NCBI RefSeq assembly: GCF_019355555.1
Contig: NZ_CP072145.1
Span: 186,001 to 250,000, forward strand
Length of the DNA stretch: 64,000 nt
Origin: Rhizobium sp. L51/94
Lineage (GTDB): Bacteria; Pseudomonadota; Alphaproteobacteria; Rhizobiales; Rhizobiaceae
Direction: 5' to 3'
Position numbers and translations under genes: made by a program. Below are positions 1 through 8,701 of this stretch, piece by piece (the stretch's first letter is position 1; every line of letters starts with the position of its first letter). The notes under the pieces are model-generated. The model was not told the DNA's origin. It saw only the letters and a list, made by a program, of their open reading frames with translations, and did not search any database.

Positions 1-1
1 G

Positions 2-1357
2 TTTTATTATCTGGACAAATTCAGGATAGATACCGCAGCTTCATTTCCCGATCCGGGCATCGTGGATACTGAGATACATTACCGAGGTGAGCGTTACCTA
101 TGGCAGGCTGGCGGGCCTCCGCCGCCTTTGTTCAGGCGCGTTGATCAAGGATGGCAAGCTTTGATAAACGACGGTTACGTGCACGAAGGTATTCAACTGC
201 TCGCGCCGGCTAAAATCACAAAGTTGCTTCGGTCGCGCCGCTTTGACGAGGCTCGTGAGGCTTGGCAGGCTTGGCTGGATTCGTTTCGCGACGCCTCCTT
301 TTATTCAGCCTTGGTCGCCATCTTTACCGGACCGCGGCCGCCAGGGCGCGTTCCCTGGAAAAGGCCAGAAGACTTTGAGCTTTTCGGATCTCTGGGGATT
401 GGATCTGGAGGCTTTTTACCTGTGTACCAAGCCGCCTTTACCGAGATACTGCGTCTGGTGATCAACGGGTACGAGGACGACCAGCGCATGATTATTGGAG
501 GGATTTCCCTTTTAGTGAAACGGTTTGCTGAACAGGAATTTCACGGTCTGAGTTTGCGGCAGCGTGTGCGCAACGGTCATGTCAGCGGTATCTCCAAACA
601 GGGTGGCCAGATACTTGTGACATGCTCAGGAGGGCAGGTCGAGCCCTTTGACCGCGTCATCGTCACCACAAGCAATCGGACCATGGAACTGGCCCATCGT
701 CTTACGACGGATGAAACATTTCTTAACAATGAGGTTTTGCGAGCGGTCAGACGGACCCACCTTACCGGATCTTCCAAGCTGTTTATGCTTACGGAAAACA
801 AGTTCTGGTTAAAAGAGGGCTTGCCGACAACTATCCTGTCTGACGGCCTTGCTAGGGGGGTCTACTGCTTAGACTATCAGCCAGATAAACCTGATGGTAA
901 GGGCGTGGTCCTGTTAAGCTACACATGGGAAGATGATGCAAACAAAATGCTTTCCATCCTGGACAAAAAAGAAAGGTGCCAGCGTCTAGTCGATGATCTG
1001 GCCACAGTTTGCGGTGATTTCGCCCGCCATTTAGTTCCGGCGAAAGGTGACTATGAACGTCACGTCCTGCAGCACGATTGGCTAATGGATCCCTATGCAG
1101 TAGGTGCTTTTAAGCTCAATTATCCTGGGGAAGACATCTTTTCACAGCGGCTATTTTTCCAATTTGCTACCGCAAAAAGACCGGAAGAAGACACGGGCCT
1201 TTATCTAGCAGGATGTGGATGCTCCTTTACCGGTGGCTGGGTTGAGGGCGCAGTACAAACGGGCTTGAATGCCGCGTGTGCTGTCATACGCAGCTGTGGC
1301 GGCCAACTCTTACAGGGGAACCCTATTGATGAGATGGATTCCGCTTATCGATATTGA
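2..1357 (+). CDS. iaaM: Tryptophan 2-monooxygenase, C-terminal part (gene runs off the left edge)
   Basis: FAD enzyme of the indoleacetamide route, converting L-tryptophan to indole-3-acetamide. The frame is open from base 2, so the N-terminal FAD-binding part lies outside the window; 451 codons are visible. The sequence resembles the IaaM/Tms1 family throughout, including the C-terminal glycine-rich stretch near the end (AGCGCSFTGGWVEGA) typical of the flavin amine oxidase fold. It is followed after 40 bp by iaaH on the same strand, with an AAGG-type ribosome site before the iaaH start, so the two look like a bacterial iaaMH operon as in Pseudomonas savastanoi. In most T-DNAs the two genes are divergent. 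No border repeat is seen between these genes and base 6700. Family assignment is confident; where the gene is expressed (bacterium or plant) is inference. Confidence 0.9.
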   Translation, partial: FYYLDKFRIDTAASFPDPGIVDTEIHYRGERYLWQAGGPPPPLFRRVDQGWQALINDGYVHEGIQLLAPAKITKLLRSRRFDEAREAWQAWLDSFRDASFYSALVAIFTGPRPPGRVPWKRPEDFELFGSLGIGSGGFLPVYQAAFTEILRLVINGYEDDQRMIIGGISLLVKRFAEQEFHGLSLRQRVRNGHVSGISKQGGQILVTCSGGQVEPFDRVIVTTSNRTMELAHRLTTDETFLNNEVLRAVRRTHLTGSSKLFMLTENKFWLKEGLPTTILSDGLARGVYCLDYQPDKPDGKGVVLLSYTWEDDANKMLSILDKKERCQRLVDDLATVCGDFARHLVPAKGDYERHVLQHDWLMDPYAVGAFKLNYPGEDIFSQRLFFQFATAKRPEEDTGLYLAGCGCSFTGGWVEGAVQTGLNAACAVIRSCGGQLLQGNPIDEMDSAYRY

Positions 1358-1397
1358 GAACCGGTAGATTTATCTTCCTTTAAATAAGGCTACTTAA

Positions 1398-2738
1398 ATG
1401 TTTGCAACGTCTAATATCGAGAAGATTTGCCATCAAATACACGCCAGGGAAACTTCGGTGTTGGAAATCAGAGAATCGACATTAGCAGCGATGCTGCGAC
1501 ACAGTCAGCTCAATTGTTTCATCCAAGAACGTGGCATTGAGCAATCTTTTACCAAGCCGGATGCGGCCTGTGTGGACGCTCCACTTTTTGGGATACCGGT
1601 CTCTTTCAAAGATAACATCTGTGTTGAAGGGCAACCGGTCACCGTCGGGACGTCAGCAATGGCGGCCTGCATCGCTCCGCGTGATGCTGAGATTGTCAGG
1701 CAGCTGAAAGCCTTGGGAGCGGTGGTCTCCGGCAAGAACAACATGCACGAGCTGAGTTTTGGTATCACGTCGGTAAATGCCCAATGGGGAACCGTAGGAA
1801 ACCCGGCAGCGCCTGGCTATTGCGCTGGAGGTAGCAGTGGTGGGGGTGCCGCCGCTGTGGCTGCAGGAATTGTGTTGTTGGCAGTTGGTACCGATACTGG
1901 TGGTTCGGTAAGGATACCTGCATCTTTTTGCGGCATCACCGGTTTCAGGCCCACAAGCGGGAGATGGTCATCGTCCGGCATCATTCCGGTATCGAGAACC
2001 AAAGATTCGCCCGGTTTGCTGACTCGAAGTGCGGCAGATGCCCTTTTTGTCTATAGCCATCTCTCATCGGACGAACCGATGACGGCTCCTGATAAGTCGC
2101 CTTTGCGAATAGGCCTGCCGTCTTCACTATGGACCGGGCTCGACGCCGACGTCAAGTCGGTTTGCCGTGCAGCAATTGATAGCTTAAAGTCTGTCGAACA
2201 TCAATGCCTGGAGGTAGACGATACCTCGATACTTGAACTGAGCCGGACGATCACCTTTACGGTCCCGCTCTACGAATTCTTCTTGGACTTCCCAAGGACA
2301 TTAGTCTCGCTAGGTTGGGAAGAAAAAATTTCTGAGGTTTTCGAGGATATTCGCGACGAGAACGTTCGCGGTATAATTCATGCGCACTTGGGTGGTGGGC
2401 TAATTACGCCCGCGAATTATGCTGAGGCAATTTCCAATGTCGGACGATTGCGGCGGAAAATTAATGCGCTTTTTGACTTGGACGATATTGATCTGCTAGC
2501 TTATCCGACGGTCCCCCAAGCGGTACCGCTTGTTTCTGAGGCCGCGCACCCAGACATCTTTGCTGAGTGCATCAGAAACACCGACCTCGCCAGTAACGCG
2601 GCGCTTCCGTCGATTACTATCCCGGTTGCTCCTAAAGGCGCTCTCCCAGTAGGGTTAAGCTTTGATGCTGCATGTGGGAAAGATCGATACCTCTTGGAAG
2701 CTGCCACGGGTCTCGAGAAAGTGATAAGCTATAAGTAA
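1398..2738 (+). CDS. iaaH: Indoleacetamide hydrolase
   Basis: Amidase-signature enzyme of 446 aa that hydrolyses indole-3-acetamide to indole-3-acetic acid, the second step after IaaM. The catalytic Lys-Ser-Ser set is visible: Lys71 in VSFKDN, the GGSSGGG loop at about 143-149, and the nucleophile serine in GTDTGGSVRIPASF at about 164-177. Length fits the IaaH/Tms2 family (about 450-470 aa). The ATG is preceded by AATAAGGCTACTTAA, a plausible bacterial ribosome site. Downstream, within 100 bp, the sequence turns into IS630 remnants, so anything that followed iaaH is lost or displaced. Confidence 0.92.
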   Translation: MFATSNIEKICHQIHARETSVLEIRESTLAAMLRHSQLNCFIQERGIEQSFTKPDAACVDAPLFGIPVSFKDNICVEGQPVTVGTSAMAACIAPRDAEIVRQLKALGAVVSGKNNMHELSFGITSVNAQWGTVGNPAAPGYCAGGSSGGGAAAVAAGIVLLAVGTDTGGSVRIPASFCGITGFRPTSGRWSSSGIIPVSRTKDSPGLLTRSAADALFVYSHLSSDEPMTAPDKSPLRIGLPSSLWTGLDADVKSVCRAAIDSLKSVEHQCLEVDDTSILELSRTITFTVPLYEFFLDFPRTLVSLGWEEKISEVFEDIRDENVRGIIHAHLGGGLITPANYAEAISNVGRLRRKINALFDLDDIDLLAYPTVPQAVPLVSEAAHPDIFAECIRNTDLASNAALPSITIPVAPKGALPVGLSFDAACGKDRYLLEAATGLEKVISYK

Positions 2739-2834
2739 GGCTTGAAGAATTAGAGCACATGCTGTGATCAATGAATCGATTGTGATGTGACGTCGCCGGC
2801 CTAAGCTGATTCAACATCCGCAACGGAGAGGTGG

Positions 2835-3173
2835 ATGATGGGACAGGCCTTGAGCGATGATCTGCGAATACGAGTATTGAAAGCGTCGGCGTCGGGCATG
2901 TCGGCCCGACAGGCTGCGGCTCGTTTCGGCGTTGATTTCGACCGCGATCCGCTGGATCGCGAGAGCGCGACAGGGCGAGTTAAGGCCTCGGCCACAAGGC
3001 TGGCGACGACCATCGGCCGTTGATGCCCACGAGGAATTCGTTATCGCGTTGATCGATGACCGTAAGGATGTGACGCTCGATGAGATGGTTGGGCGCTTGT
3101 TCGCGGCGATGATCCTGTTGAGAAGTTCGCCCAGCACCAGCCGCTCAATCGCCAGAGCGAACGCTATGCCCGC
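2835..3173 (+). pseudogene. IS630-family transposase remnant (N-terminal part, frameshifted)
   Basis: The frame from 2835 reads SDDLRIRVLKASASGMSARQ, the N-terminal helix-turn-helix start of IS630-type transposases; the homology then moves to another frame (about 2950-3110, DDRKDVTLDEMVGRLF) and ends at the TA where the complete IS630 copy begins. It has at least one frameshift and no DDE part. It is a relic older than the IS630 inserted at 3174. Confidence 0.7.
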
Positions 3174-3175
3174 TA

Positions 3176-4219
3176 AAGCCTGTCGCCGTTTTTACGATTC
3201 AATCTTCTCAAATCAGCTTATCGGTGATTCTCTTTCGCTTTGAAGGGAGGCCGTCATGGGTAAGTCACATCCGATTGCGTTGCGTGAGCGTGTGATAGGG
3301 TTTGTTGAGGAAGGCCATGGCCATCGCGAGGCGGCCCGGCATTTTCGGGTCTCGCCACGTTTCGTGAACGATCTGGTGATCCTCAAACGCGAGACAAATT
3401 CGCTTGTCCCGCGCCGGCAGGGGCATGTTGGCGGCGGCAAGCTTTCAGCGCATCACGCGTGGGTTGAAGAGCGGATGATGCAGAATGGCGAACTGACACT
3501 GGACGAGCTTTGCGTGGAACTCTGCGGACGTGGCGTCATCGTCCATCGCTCCAGTGTCGGACGGCTTCTTCACAGGCTGGGGCTGAGCCATAAAAAAAGC
3601 CTGATGGCAAGCGAGCAGCAGCGCCTGGAGATCGCGCGGGCGCGTGAACTGTGGACCGGGCGGCGAAAGCCTTTCTTCAACAAAGCATTGGCACGACTGG
3701 TTTTTATTGACGAGACGTCGACGAACACAAAGCTGACAAAGCGGACGGGCTGGTCTCCCCGAGGCCAGCGATATCGAACGCACGCCCCCTTCGGGTCGTG
3801 GAAATCCCAAACGTTCATCGCTGGGCTACGATCCTATGGAATGGTTGCCCCCTGGATTGTCGATAGGCCGATGAATAGCCGCAGCTTCGAGGCTTGGATA
3901 GAGACCCAACTCGCGCCGACCCTGTCGCATGGAGACGTCGTCATCCTAGACAATGTCGCCTTCCACAAGAGCGAGCGGGCCGAAAAGCTGGTCCGCGCAA
4001 AGGGAGCCTGGCTGCTGTTCCTGCCACCCTATAGTCCCGACCTCAATCCCATCGAGATGGCCTTCTCAAAACTCAAGACGCTGCTGCGAAAGCGGGCGGC
4101 CCGCAGCTTCGATGCCATCTCCAACGCGCTTGGCGAAATCTGTGACCTCTTCTCCGTCACAGAATGTAAAAACTACTTCAAGGCAGCAGGATATGAGTGC
4201 GATTAAATGCGACACGCTT
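3176..4219 (+). mobile_element. IS630-family insertion sequence, apparently complete (about 1044 bp)
   Basis: Flanked by TA dinucleotides at 3174-3175 and 4220-4221, the expected target duplication for IS630/mariner elements. Left end AAGCCTGTCGCC and the reverse complement of the right end AAGCGTGTCGCA are imperfect inverted repeats. It contains one intact transposase gene. It lies between an older IS630 remnant and an IS66 tnpC remnant. Confidence 0.75.
3256..4206 (+). CDS. IS630-family transposase
   Basis: 316 aa, full length. Order: N-terminal helix-turn-helix (ALRERVIGFVEEGHGHREAA), second winged-helix region, then the DDE domain with Asp in LVFIDETSTNTK, Asp in VVILDNVAFHKS and the final Glu in SPDLNPIEMAFSKLK. 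The ATG at 3256 has GAAGGGAGG just upstream. It moves the surrounding element by cut and paste at TA. No frameshift is present, unlike the other IS630 copies in the window. Confidence 0.92.
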   Translation: MGKSHPIALRERVIGFVEEGHGHREAARHFRVSPRFVNDLVILKRETNSLVPRRQGHVGGGKLSAHHAWVEERMMQNGELTLDELCVELCGRGVIVHRSSVGRLLHRLGLSHKKSLMASEQQRLEIARARELWTGRRKPFFNKALARLVFIDETSTNTKLTKRTGWSPRGQRYRTHAPFGSWKSQTFIAGLRSYGMVAPWIVDRPMNSRSFEAWIETQLAPTLSHGDVVILDNVAFHKSERAEKLVRAKGAWLLFLPPYSPDLNPIEMAFSKLKTLLRKRAARSFDAISNALGEICDLFSVTECKNYFKAAGYECD

Positions 4220-4221
4220 TA

Positions 4222-4345
4222 GGGCGTCGACCTTGGCTTATCGACATTGGCCGACCAAGTCGGAGCATGTGCCGCGGCGCTGAAGCCCATCCATTCGTTG
4301 ATCGAAGCACATGCTCTGGCTGCTGAGCGACTTCATGGCGACGAC
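4222..4345 (+). pseudogene. IS66 tnpC remnant, 5' fragment interrupted by group II intron
   Basis: Translates to STLADQVGACAAALKPIHSL and on to AAERLHGDD, the core of an IS66 TnpC transposase up to the first catalytic aspartates. The matching continuation (TVPVLAKGKTDTGRIWTYVR) resumes at about 6028, so the intron sits between them. The upstream part of tnpC was lost where the IS630 element lies. Confidence 0.7.
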
Positions 4346-6024
4346 AGTGTGCTGCAGAGCACTCGGAAAGGATGGTCTATATGGCCTGACAATCTTTGTG
4401 CTTGAAGCTGCGATAATGATGAGGGTTGGCCCCTCGGGTTCGGCTTTCAGGAGCTGGGCTCAAACCACTCCAAGCGGCTGCGTTTAAGAGACGTGGTCGT
4501 GAGCGTTAAAGGTAAGTCTAGGGCAAACCCTGGACCGGTACGCATCCGAGAGACGAATGAAAATGAACCTTCCGATGAAGCGTCGTAACGTGGAACCTGT
4601 CGTCAAAACCAGAGGTGTGTCGTCTCTTTGGGATCAGCTTGTCAGATGCCTGGTGACCGGGCAAGCGGCGACCGGCGTTGAGGGGGCGTGAAGCGGATGC
4701 AGGCATTGTCGCGGAACTGCAGGAACCAGTCGCTCCGATGCAAAGGGAGAAGCACAAGCGGAGAAAACCGTGAGGCGAGAGTACCGATGCGGAGCACTGG
4801 GACGGACCGATCTGTAGTAGCGATGAAGGCTCGTAATGGAGCTGGAGCGAAGAGGTCGGATCAGGTGGGCGTATCATCAACACAACTGGCAACAGGAGGA
4901 CGTTGATGGATACGCAAGGCAAACCGTTCAATATCGGTAAGCAGAAGGTGTACGAAGCTTATCTGCAGGTGCGATCCAACGGAGGCGCAGCTGGTGTGGA
5001 TGGAGTAACGATTGAGCAGTTCGAGGCCGATCTGAAGGGGAATCTCTATAAGATCTGGAACAGGATGAGCTCAGGCACTTACTTTCCTCCGCCAGTTCGC
5101 GCCGTTTCCATTCCTAAGAAGAGTGGAGGCCAGCGGATCCTCGGGGTGCCAACAGTGGCAGATCGCGTGGCCCAAAGTGTGGTCAAGCAGATGATTGAGC
5201 CGGATCTAGATGCAATCTTTCTGGCAGATTCCTATGGCTATCGGCCCGAAAAGTCGGCGCTGGATGCCATCGGCGTTACGCGCAAGCGGTGCTGGAAATA
5301 TGATTGGGTCCTGGAATTCGATATCAAAGGACTGTTTGACAATATCGACCACGACCTTCTGCTACGGGCTGTACGCAAACACATAACGTGTGCCTGGGCG
5401 CTGCTCTACATCGAAAGATGGCTGACAGCACCAATGCGGAAGGAGGATGGGGCAACCGTCGAGCGAAACTGCGGCACGCCACAAGGCGGTGTCGTTAGCC
5501 CGATACTTGCCAACCTCTTCCTGCATTATGCATTCGACGTGTGGATGGGCAGACAGTTCCCTGACCTGCCATGGTGTCGTTACGCGGATGATGGACTGAT
5601 GCATTGCCGGAGCGAGAGTGAAGCGCGGATCGTCAGAGAAGCGCTTGCAGCTCGTCTTTTGGAATGTCGCTTGGAAATGCATCCCGCGAAAACGAAAATC
5701 GTCTACTGCAAAGATGATCGACGGAGGGGTCGGCACGAGACCGTCAAGTTCGACTTTCTCGGGTATTGCTTTCGTCCGCGATCCGTCCGGGGTCCAGTTA
5801 CGCAGAAAACGTTCTGCGGATTTACCCCGGCCGTCAGCATATCATCGCTGAATTCGATGCGGGAGAGGATACTCTTTGTTGCAAAGATTGCGCGTGAAAA
5901 CCGGAAGCTGTTCGTACACTGGCGACTTGGTAATGGCATGGAGCTCGCTTGATGGGAGCCGGGTGGTGAGAGCCTCACGCCCGGTTCTGAGAGAGGCTGG
6001 AGGTGAAATTCCTCCGGCCTACTC
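4341..6024 (+). ncRNA. Group II intron 1 (RmInt1-like), inside an IS66 tnpC remnant; ends approximate
   Basis: The structured 5' leader (about 4500-4890) leads into a reverse-transcriptase gene, followed by a typical domain V at 5954-5988 (GAGCCGGG stem closed by CCCGGTTC) and a domain VI-like hairpin with GGAGGTGAAATTCCTCC at about 6000-6016. Flanking sequence on both sides is IS66 tnpC. The exact 5' end is uncertain because the expected GTGYG start is not obvious; the 3' end is within a few bases of 6024. Confidence 0.6.
4906..5952 (+). CDS. Group II intron reverse transcriptase, maturase domain shortened
   Basis: 348 aa from the ATG at 4906 (AGGAGG ribosome site at 4894-4899; a TTG one codon upstream is less likely). 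RT blocks are complete: GAAGVDGVTIEQ, the FDIKGLFDNIDH block, GTPQGGVVSPILANL and the catalytic CRYADD. After the FTPAVS motif, where the X/maturase domain should span about 70-80 residues, the protein jumps almost directly to the tail LFVHWRLG. RmInt1-type proteins are about 420 aa, so an internal in-frame deletion of the maturase domain is inferred. Splicing help by this protein is therefore doubtful. Confidence 0.8.
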   Translation: MDTQGKPFNIGKQKVYEAYLQVRSNGGAAGVDGVTIEQFEADLKGNLYKIWNRMSSGTYFPPPVRAVSIPKKSGGQRILGVPTVADRVAQSVVKQMIEPDLDAIFLADSYGYRPEKSALDAIGVTRKRCWKYDWVLEFDIKGLFDNIDHDLLLRAVRKHITCAWALLYIERWLTAPMRKEDGATVERNCGTPQGGVVSPILANLFLHYAFDVWMGRQFPDLPWCRYADDGLMHCRSESEARIVREALAARLLECRLEMHPAKTKIVYCKDDRRRGRHETVKFDFLGYCFRPRSVRGPVTQKTFCGFTPAVSISSLNSMRERILFVAKIARENRKLFVHWRLGNGMELA

Positions 6025-6027
6025 GCC

Positions 6028-6205
6028 CGACAGTGCCGGTTCTGGCAAAGGGAAAGACCGATACCGGTCGCATATGGACCTATGTCCGGGACGACCGACA
6101 TTCGGCGGGCTCTCACCGCCGGCTGCGCTGTATTACGCATCGCGGGACCGGCGACAGGAGCATTCGGAGCGCCACCTGAAGACCTTCACCGGCATTCTGC
6201 AGGCT
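6028..6205 (+). pseudogene. IS66 tnpC remnant, 3' fragment after group II intron
   Basis: Reads TVPVLAKGKTDTGRIWTYVR then, after a frameshift, FGGLSPPAALYYASRDRR and HLKTFTGILQA. This is the continuation of the TnpC catalytic core interrupted upstream by the intron. It is frameshifted and lacks the C-terminal third. No inverted repeat end was found. Confidence 0.7.
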
Positions 6206-6720
6206 CAAGCTGCCTGACCTGTGGCCTTCACCGGAGGCTTACTCAACTTTGCTCTGGACGTGCGGATATCCATCTTGGCTACGGCCTGACCGTAAGACCA
6301 GATACGTTGAAGCAGCTGCGCAGGAAATCAAAAAGCAACTTGCAAGCAAGGCGGGCCATACGTTTCACTGAGGGCGGAGGGAGTGGATGCCTCCTCCCGA
6401 CGGCATCGCAATGTGCCAAAGTGGTATTCGCGAAGGAAAATAATAGGAGAATTTTTGATGGAGCCGCAAATTTCCATCAATTGCTAGTTTTCGTTGTATT
6501 CGAATTTAGTGAATTTGCATTAGATTTCATAAAATTAGCTAATAATATAATAGTGCAATGATTATATATTTCAAATATATTATAAATTAATTGCAAATGT
6601 AACTTTATATAATAAGAAATAACAGAATTATTATTGATTTACATTCGTGTCAGGCAGAGAATTCTGTTCTCTTGACTGGAAATGTCCACTCCGGAACAAA
6701 TCTAGATCATTCCGCTTTCT
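6206..6720. other. Intergenic region upstream of virD1, AT-rich from about 6430
   Basis: No convincing gene. From about 6430 the sequence becomes strongly AT-rich and leads into virD1. Two weak matches to the VirG-binding vir box (core CAATTG) are seen: CATCAATTGC at 6475-6484 and TAATTGCAAATG at about 6588-6600; neither is as good as the box before virB1. In standard Ti plasmids virC lies here, divergent from virD1; it is absent in this window. Confidence 0.5.
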
Positions 6721-7179
6721 ATGGAGCAAGCGATGCCGCAAAGCGCAAAATCCCGCTCAGGTGATATTATCGACCGGTGCAAAGAGCAGAAAACCGAGGG
6801 TTTCAAGATCGTCAGCACTCGATTGCGATCGGCCGAATATGAGAGTTTTTCTCGCCAAGCCCGCCGGTTGGGGCTGTCTGACAGCATGGCCATAAGAGTT
6901 GCAGTACGCCGGATTGCCGGGTTTCTCGAGATTGATGCAGAGACCCGGCAGATAATGGAATCCATACTCCAATCAATAGGAGCGCTCTCAAACAATGTTG
7001 CGGTGCTATTATGCGCTTACGCTGAAAATCCGACAACGGATTTGAGTGCTCTTCAAGCGGAACGCAACGCTTTTGGTAAATCTTTTGCTGATCTGGACAG
7101 CTTGCTCCGGTCCATTTTGTCGGTATCACGGCGAAGGATCGACGGTTGCTCCATGCTGGCGGATGCCTCGCAACACTAA
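6721..7179 (+). CDS. virD1: VirD1, T-DNA border relaxase accessory protein
   Basis: 152 aa, the usual size. VirD1 binds double-stranded border DNA and is needed with VirD2 to nick supercoiled borders. The central VRIAVRR-like stretch (MAIRVAVRRIAGFLEIDAET) and the tail SFADLDSLLRSILSVSRRR followed by IDGCSML are characteristic of VirD1. The last residues after GCSML are unusual, and the stop codon TAA (7177-7179) coincides with the TA end of a small inverted-repeat element. virD2 follows after a 185-bp gap, longer than the near-contiguous arrangement usual for virD1-virD2, explained in part by that element. Confidence 0.93.
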   Translation: MEQAMPQSAKSRSGDIIDRCKEQKTEGFKIVSTRLRSAEYESFSRQARRLGLSDSMAIRVAVRRIAGFLEIDAETRQIMESILQSIGALSNNVAVLLCAYAENPTTDLSALQAERNAFGKSFADLDSLLRSILSVSRRRIDGCSMLADASQH

Positions 7180-7236
7180 AGCCTGTCGCCTATAGGTATG
7201 CGTTTCATTGAAGACAATAAAACGCAACATTCTTTA
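7177..7236. repeat. MITE-like inverted repeat between virD1 and virD2
   Basis: TA at both ends (7177-7178, 7235-7236). The left end AAGCCTGTCGCC equals the left end of the IS630 at 3176 for 12 bases, and the reverse complement of the right end, AAGAATGTTGCGTTTTATTG, pairs with the left arm (AAGCCTGTCGC ... GTTTCATTG) apart from a 12-bp insertion. The centre forms a hairpin (GTTTCATTG / CAATAAAAC). This looks like a 56-bp non-autonomous IS630 derivative that now supplies the virD1 stop codon. Confidence 0.5.
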
Positions 7237-7364
7237 GAGTTTGTAAGGGGATAGCGAAGCCTGGTTTTCCGATAAGACCAACTCAACCCAAAGAACCGTT
7301 ATGCTGTGTGGTTTAATCTGAACCTGACAGACTCATGCGTAGCTCTTAAAACGGAATTTGTCAG

Positions 7365-8579
7365 ATGCCCGCTCGGTCTCAAGTCATAATCCGCATTGTT
7401 CCTGGAGGTGGGACCAAGACACTCCAACAGATCATCAATCAGTTGGAGTACTTATCTCGTAAGGGCAAGCTGGAGCTACAGCGCTCTGCACGGCACCTCG
7501 ATGTTTTCGTACCTCCAGCTGAAATTCGCGATCTCGCCCGTAGTTGGGTTCAAGAGACCGGGAGTTATGACGAAAGTCAGTCCGACTCGGAAAGGCAGCA
7601 GGAATTAACCACCCACATTATTGTAAGCTTCCCTGCCAGTACAAGCCATGTCGCAGCTTATGCGGCCAGCCGGGAGTGGGTAGCCGAGATGTTTGGATCA
7701 GGCGCAGGGGGAGGCAGATACAACTATCTTACCGCCTTCCATACCGATCGCGATCACCCACATCTGCATGCCGTCATCAATCGTCGCGAACTTTTGGGAC
7801 ATGGCTGGCTGAAAATATCCCGGCGGCATCCTCAACTGAATTACGACGCCTTGCGCATTAAAATGGCCGAGATTTCGCTTCGTCATGGAATCGTCTTGGA
7901 GGCGACCAGACGTGTTGAGCGCAACATCACCGAACGGCCCATGACTTTTGCTCAGTATCGCCGCCTTGAGCGGCAGCAAGCTAATCAAATTCGTCTAGAG
8001 AACCCTGATGTCGAACATGTCTCGCCCGGAGTAGACGATCCAGAACAGGATCAATCTTTCAATCCTTCGTACGGGGGGACGCCTCGAAACGTGGCAGAAG
8101 ATTCGCGACAAAACGAGAGTCTTCGACCGATGTCTGAAGCGAGCTCCCGGGCACCAATCGGATCGAATACCTCCGGCCGGTATCTTGAAGATGCTGCTAG
8201 CATTCAACGTTTGGCAATCGAACCAATCTTGCACACAGCAGGCGAAGATGACATTCGGCAACGGCTTCATCGAAAACGGCCCCGTGGTGGCGAGCAAGAC
8301 CAGAGAGCCTCAAAACCGACCAAAGTAAAAGCAATTCGGGCGGGTACGACAATCACCGACGTGTCAGTTGCCCAGGACGATCTGATTACATCGTCGATAC
8401 AGCCCACTGAAGAAAATCCGTTGCATGACGCTGGACCATCCGACGTCGCTACAGATGAATTGTCTCTGGGGGCAGATCGTCGTCGGCAACACGTGCCAAA
8501 TTCCAAGCGTCCCTATTATGAGGACGCGGAGCCAAGTATTCGAAAGCGTTCAAGGGACGGGCGCAGTCGTGAGGATTAG
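7365..8579 (+). CDS. virD2: VirD2, T-DNA border endonuclease (relaxase) and pilot protein
   Basis: 404 aa. VirD2 nicks borders, stays covalently bound to the 5' end of the T-strand and is exported through VirD4/VirB into the plant nucleus. The relaxase domain is intact: the nucleophile Tyr29 (INQLEYLSRKG) and the metal-binding HTDRDHPHLHAVINRRE motif at about 126-142. The middle is variable and poorly conserved, as usual. The C-terminus has a bipartite nuclear localisation signal, KRPYYEDAEPSIRKRSRD, close to the canonical KRP...RKR arrangement, but ends DGRSRED and so lacks the usual omega box DGRGG. Slightly shorter than the 424-447 aa of well-known VirD2 proteins. Confidence 0.95.
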   Translation: MPARSQVIIRIVPGGGTKTLQQIINQLEYLSRKGKLELQRSARHLDVFVPPAEIRDLARSWVQETGSYDESQSDSERQQELTTHIIVSFPASTSHVAAYAASREWVAEMFGSGAGGGRYNYLTAFHTDRDHPHLHAVINRRELLGHGWLKISRRHPQLNYDALRIKMAEISLRHGIVLEATRRVERNITERPMTFAQYRRLERQQANQIRLENPDVEHVSPGVDDPEQDQSFNPSYGGTPRNVAEDSRQNESLRPMSEASSRAPIGSNTSGRYLEDAASIQRLAIEPILHTAGEDDIRQRLHRKRPRGGEQDQRASKPTKVKAIRAGTTITDVSVAQDDLITSSIQPTEENPLHDAGPSDVATDELSLGADRRRQHVPNSKRPYYEDAEPSIRKRSRDGRSRED

Positions 8580-8701
8580 AGTCTCACCAAAATTGGAAGC
8601 CGTTGTCCGCAAAGAAAATCAAATCAGCAGAATAGAAAGAATATCTGATCCAATCAGAACCTTAAGGACTCTTTAGAAGCAGAAGATAGAAGGGATCGAT
8701 C

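Noticed and set aside
2..2738. iaaM-iaaH as part of the T-DNA described here
   Set aside because: They lie 27 kb from the left border on the outer side, and no border repeat is visible near them within the window.
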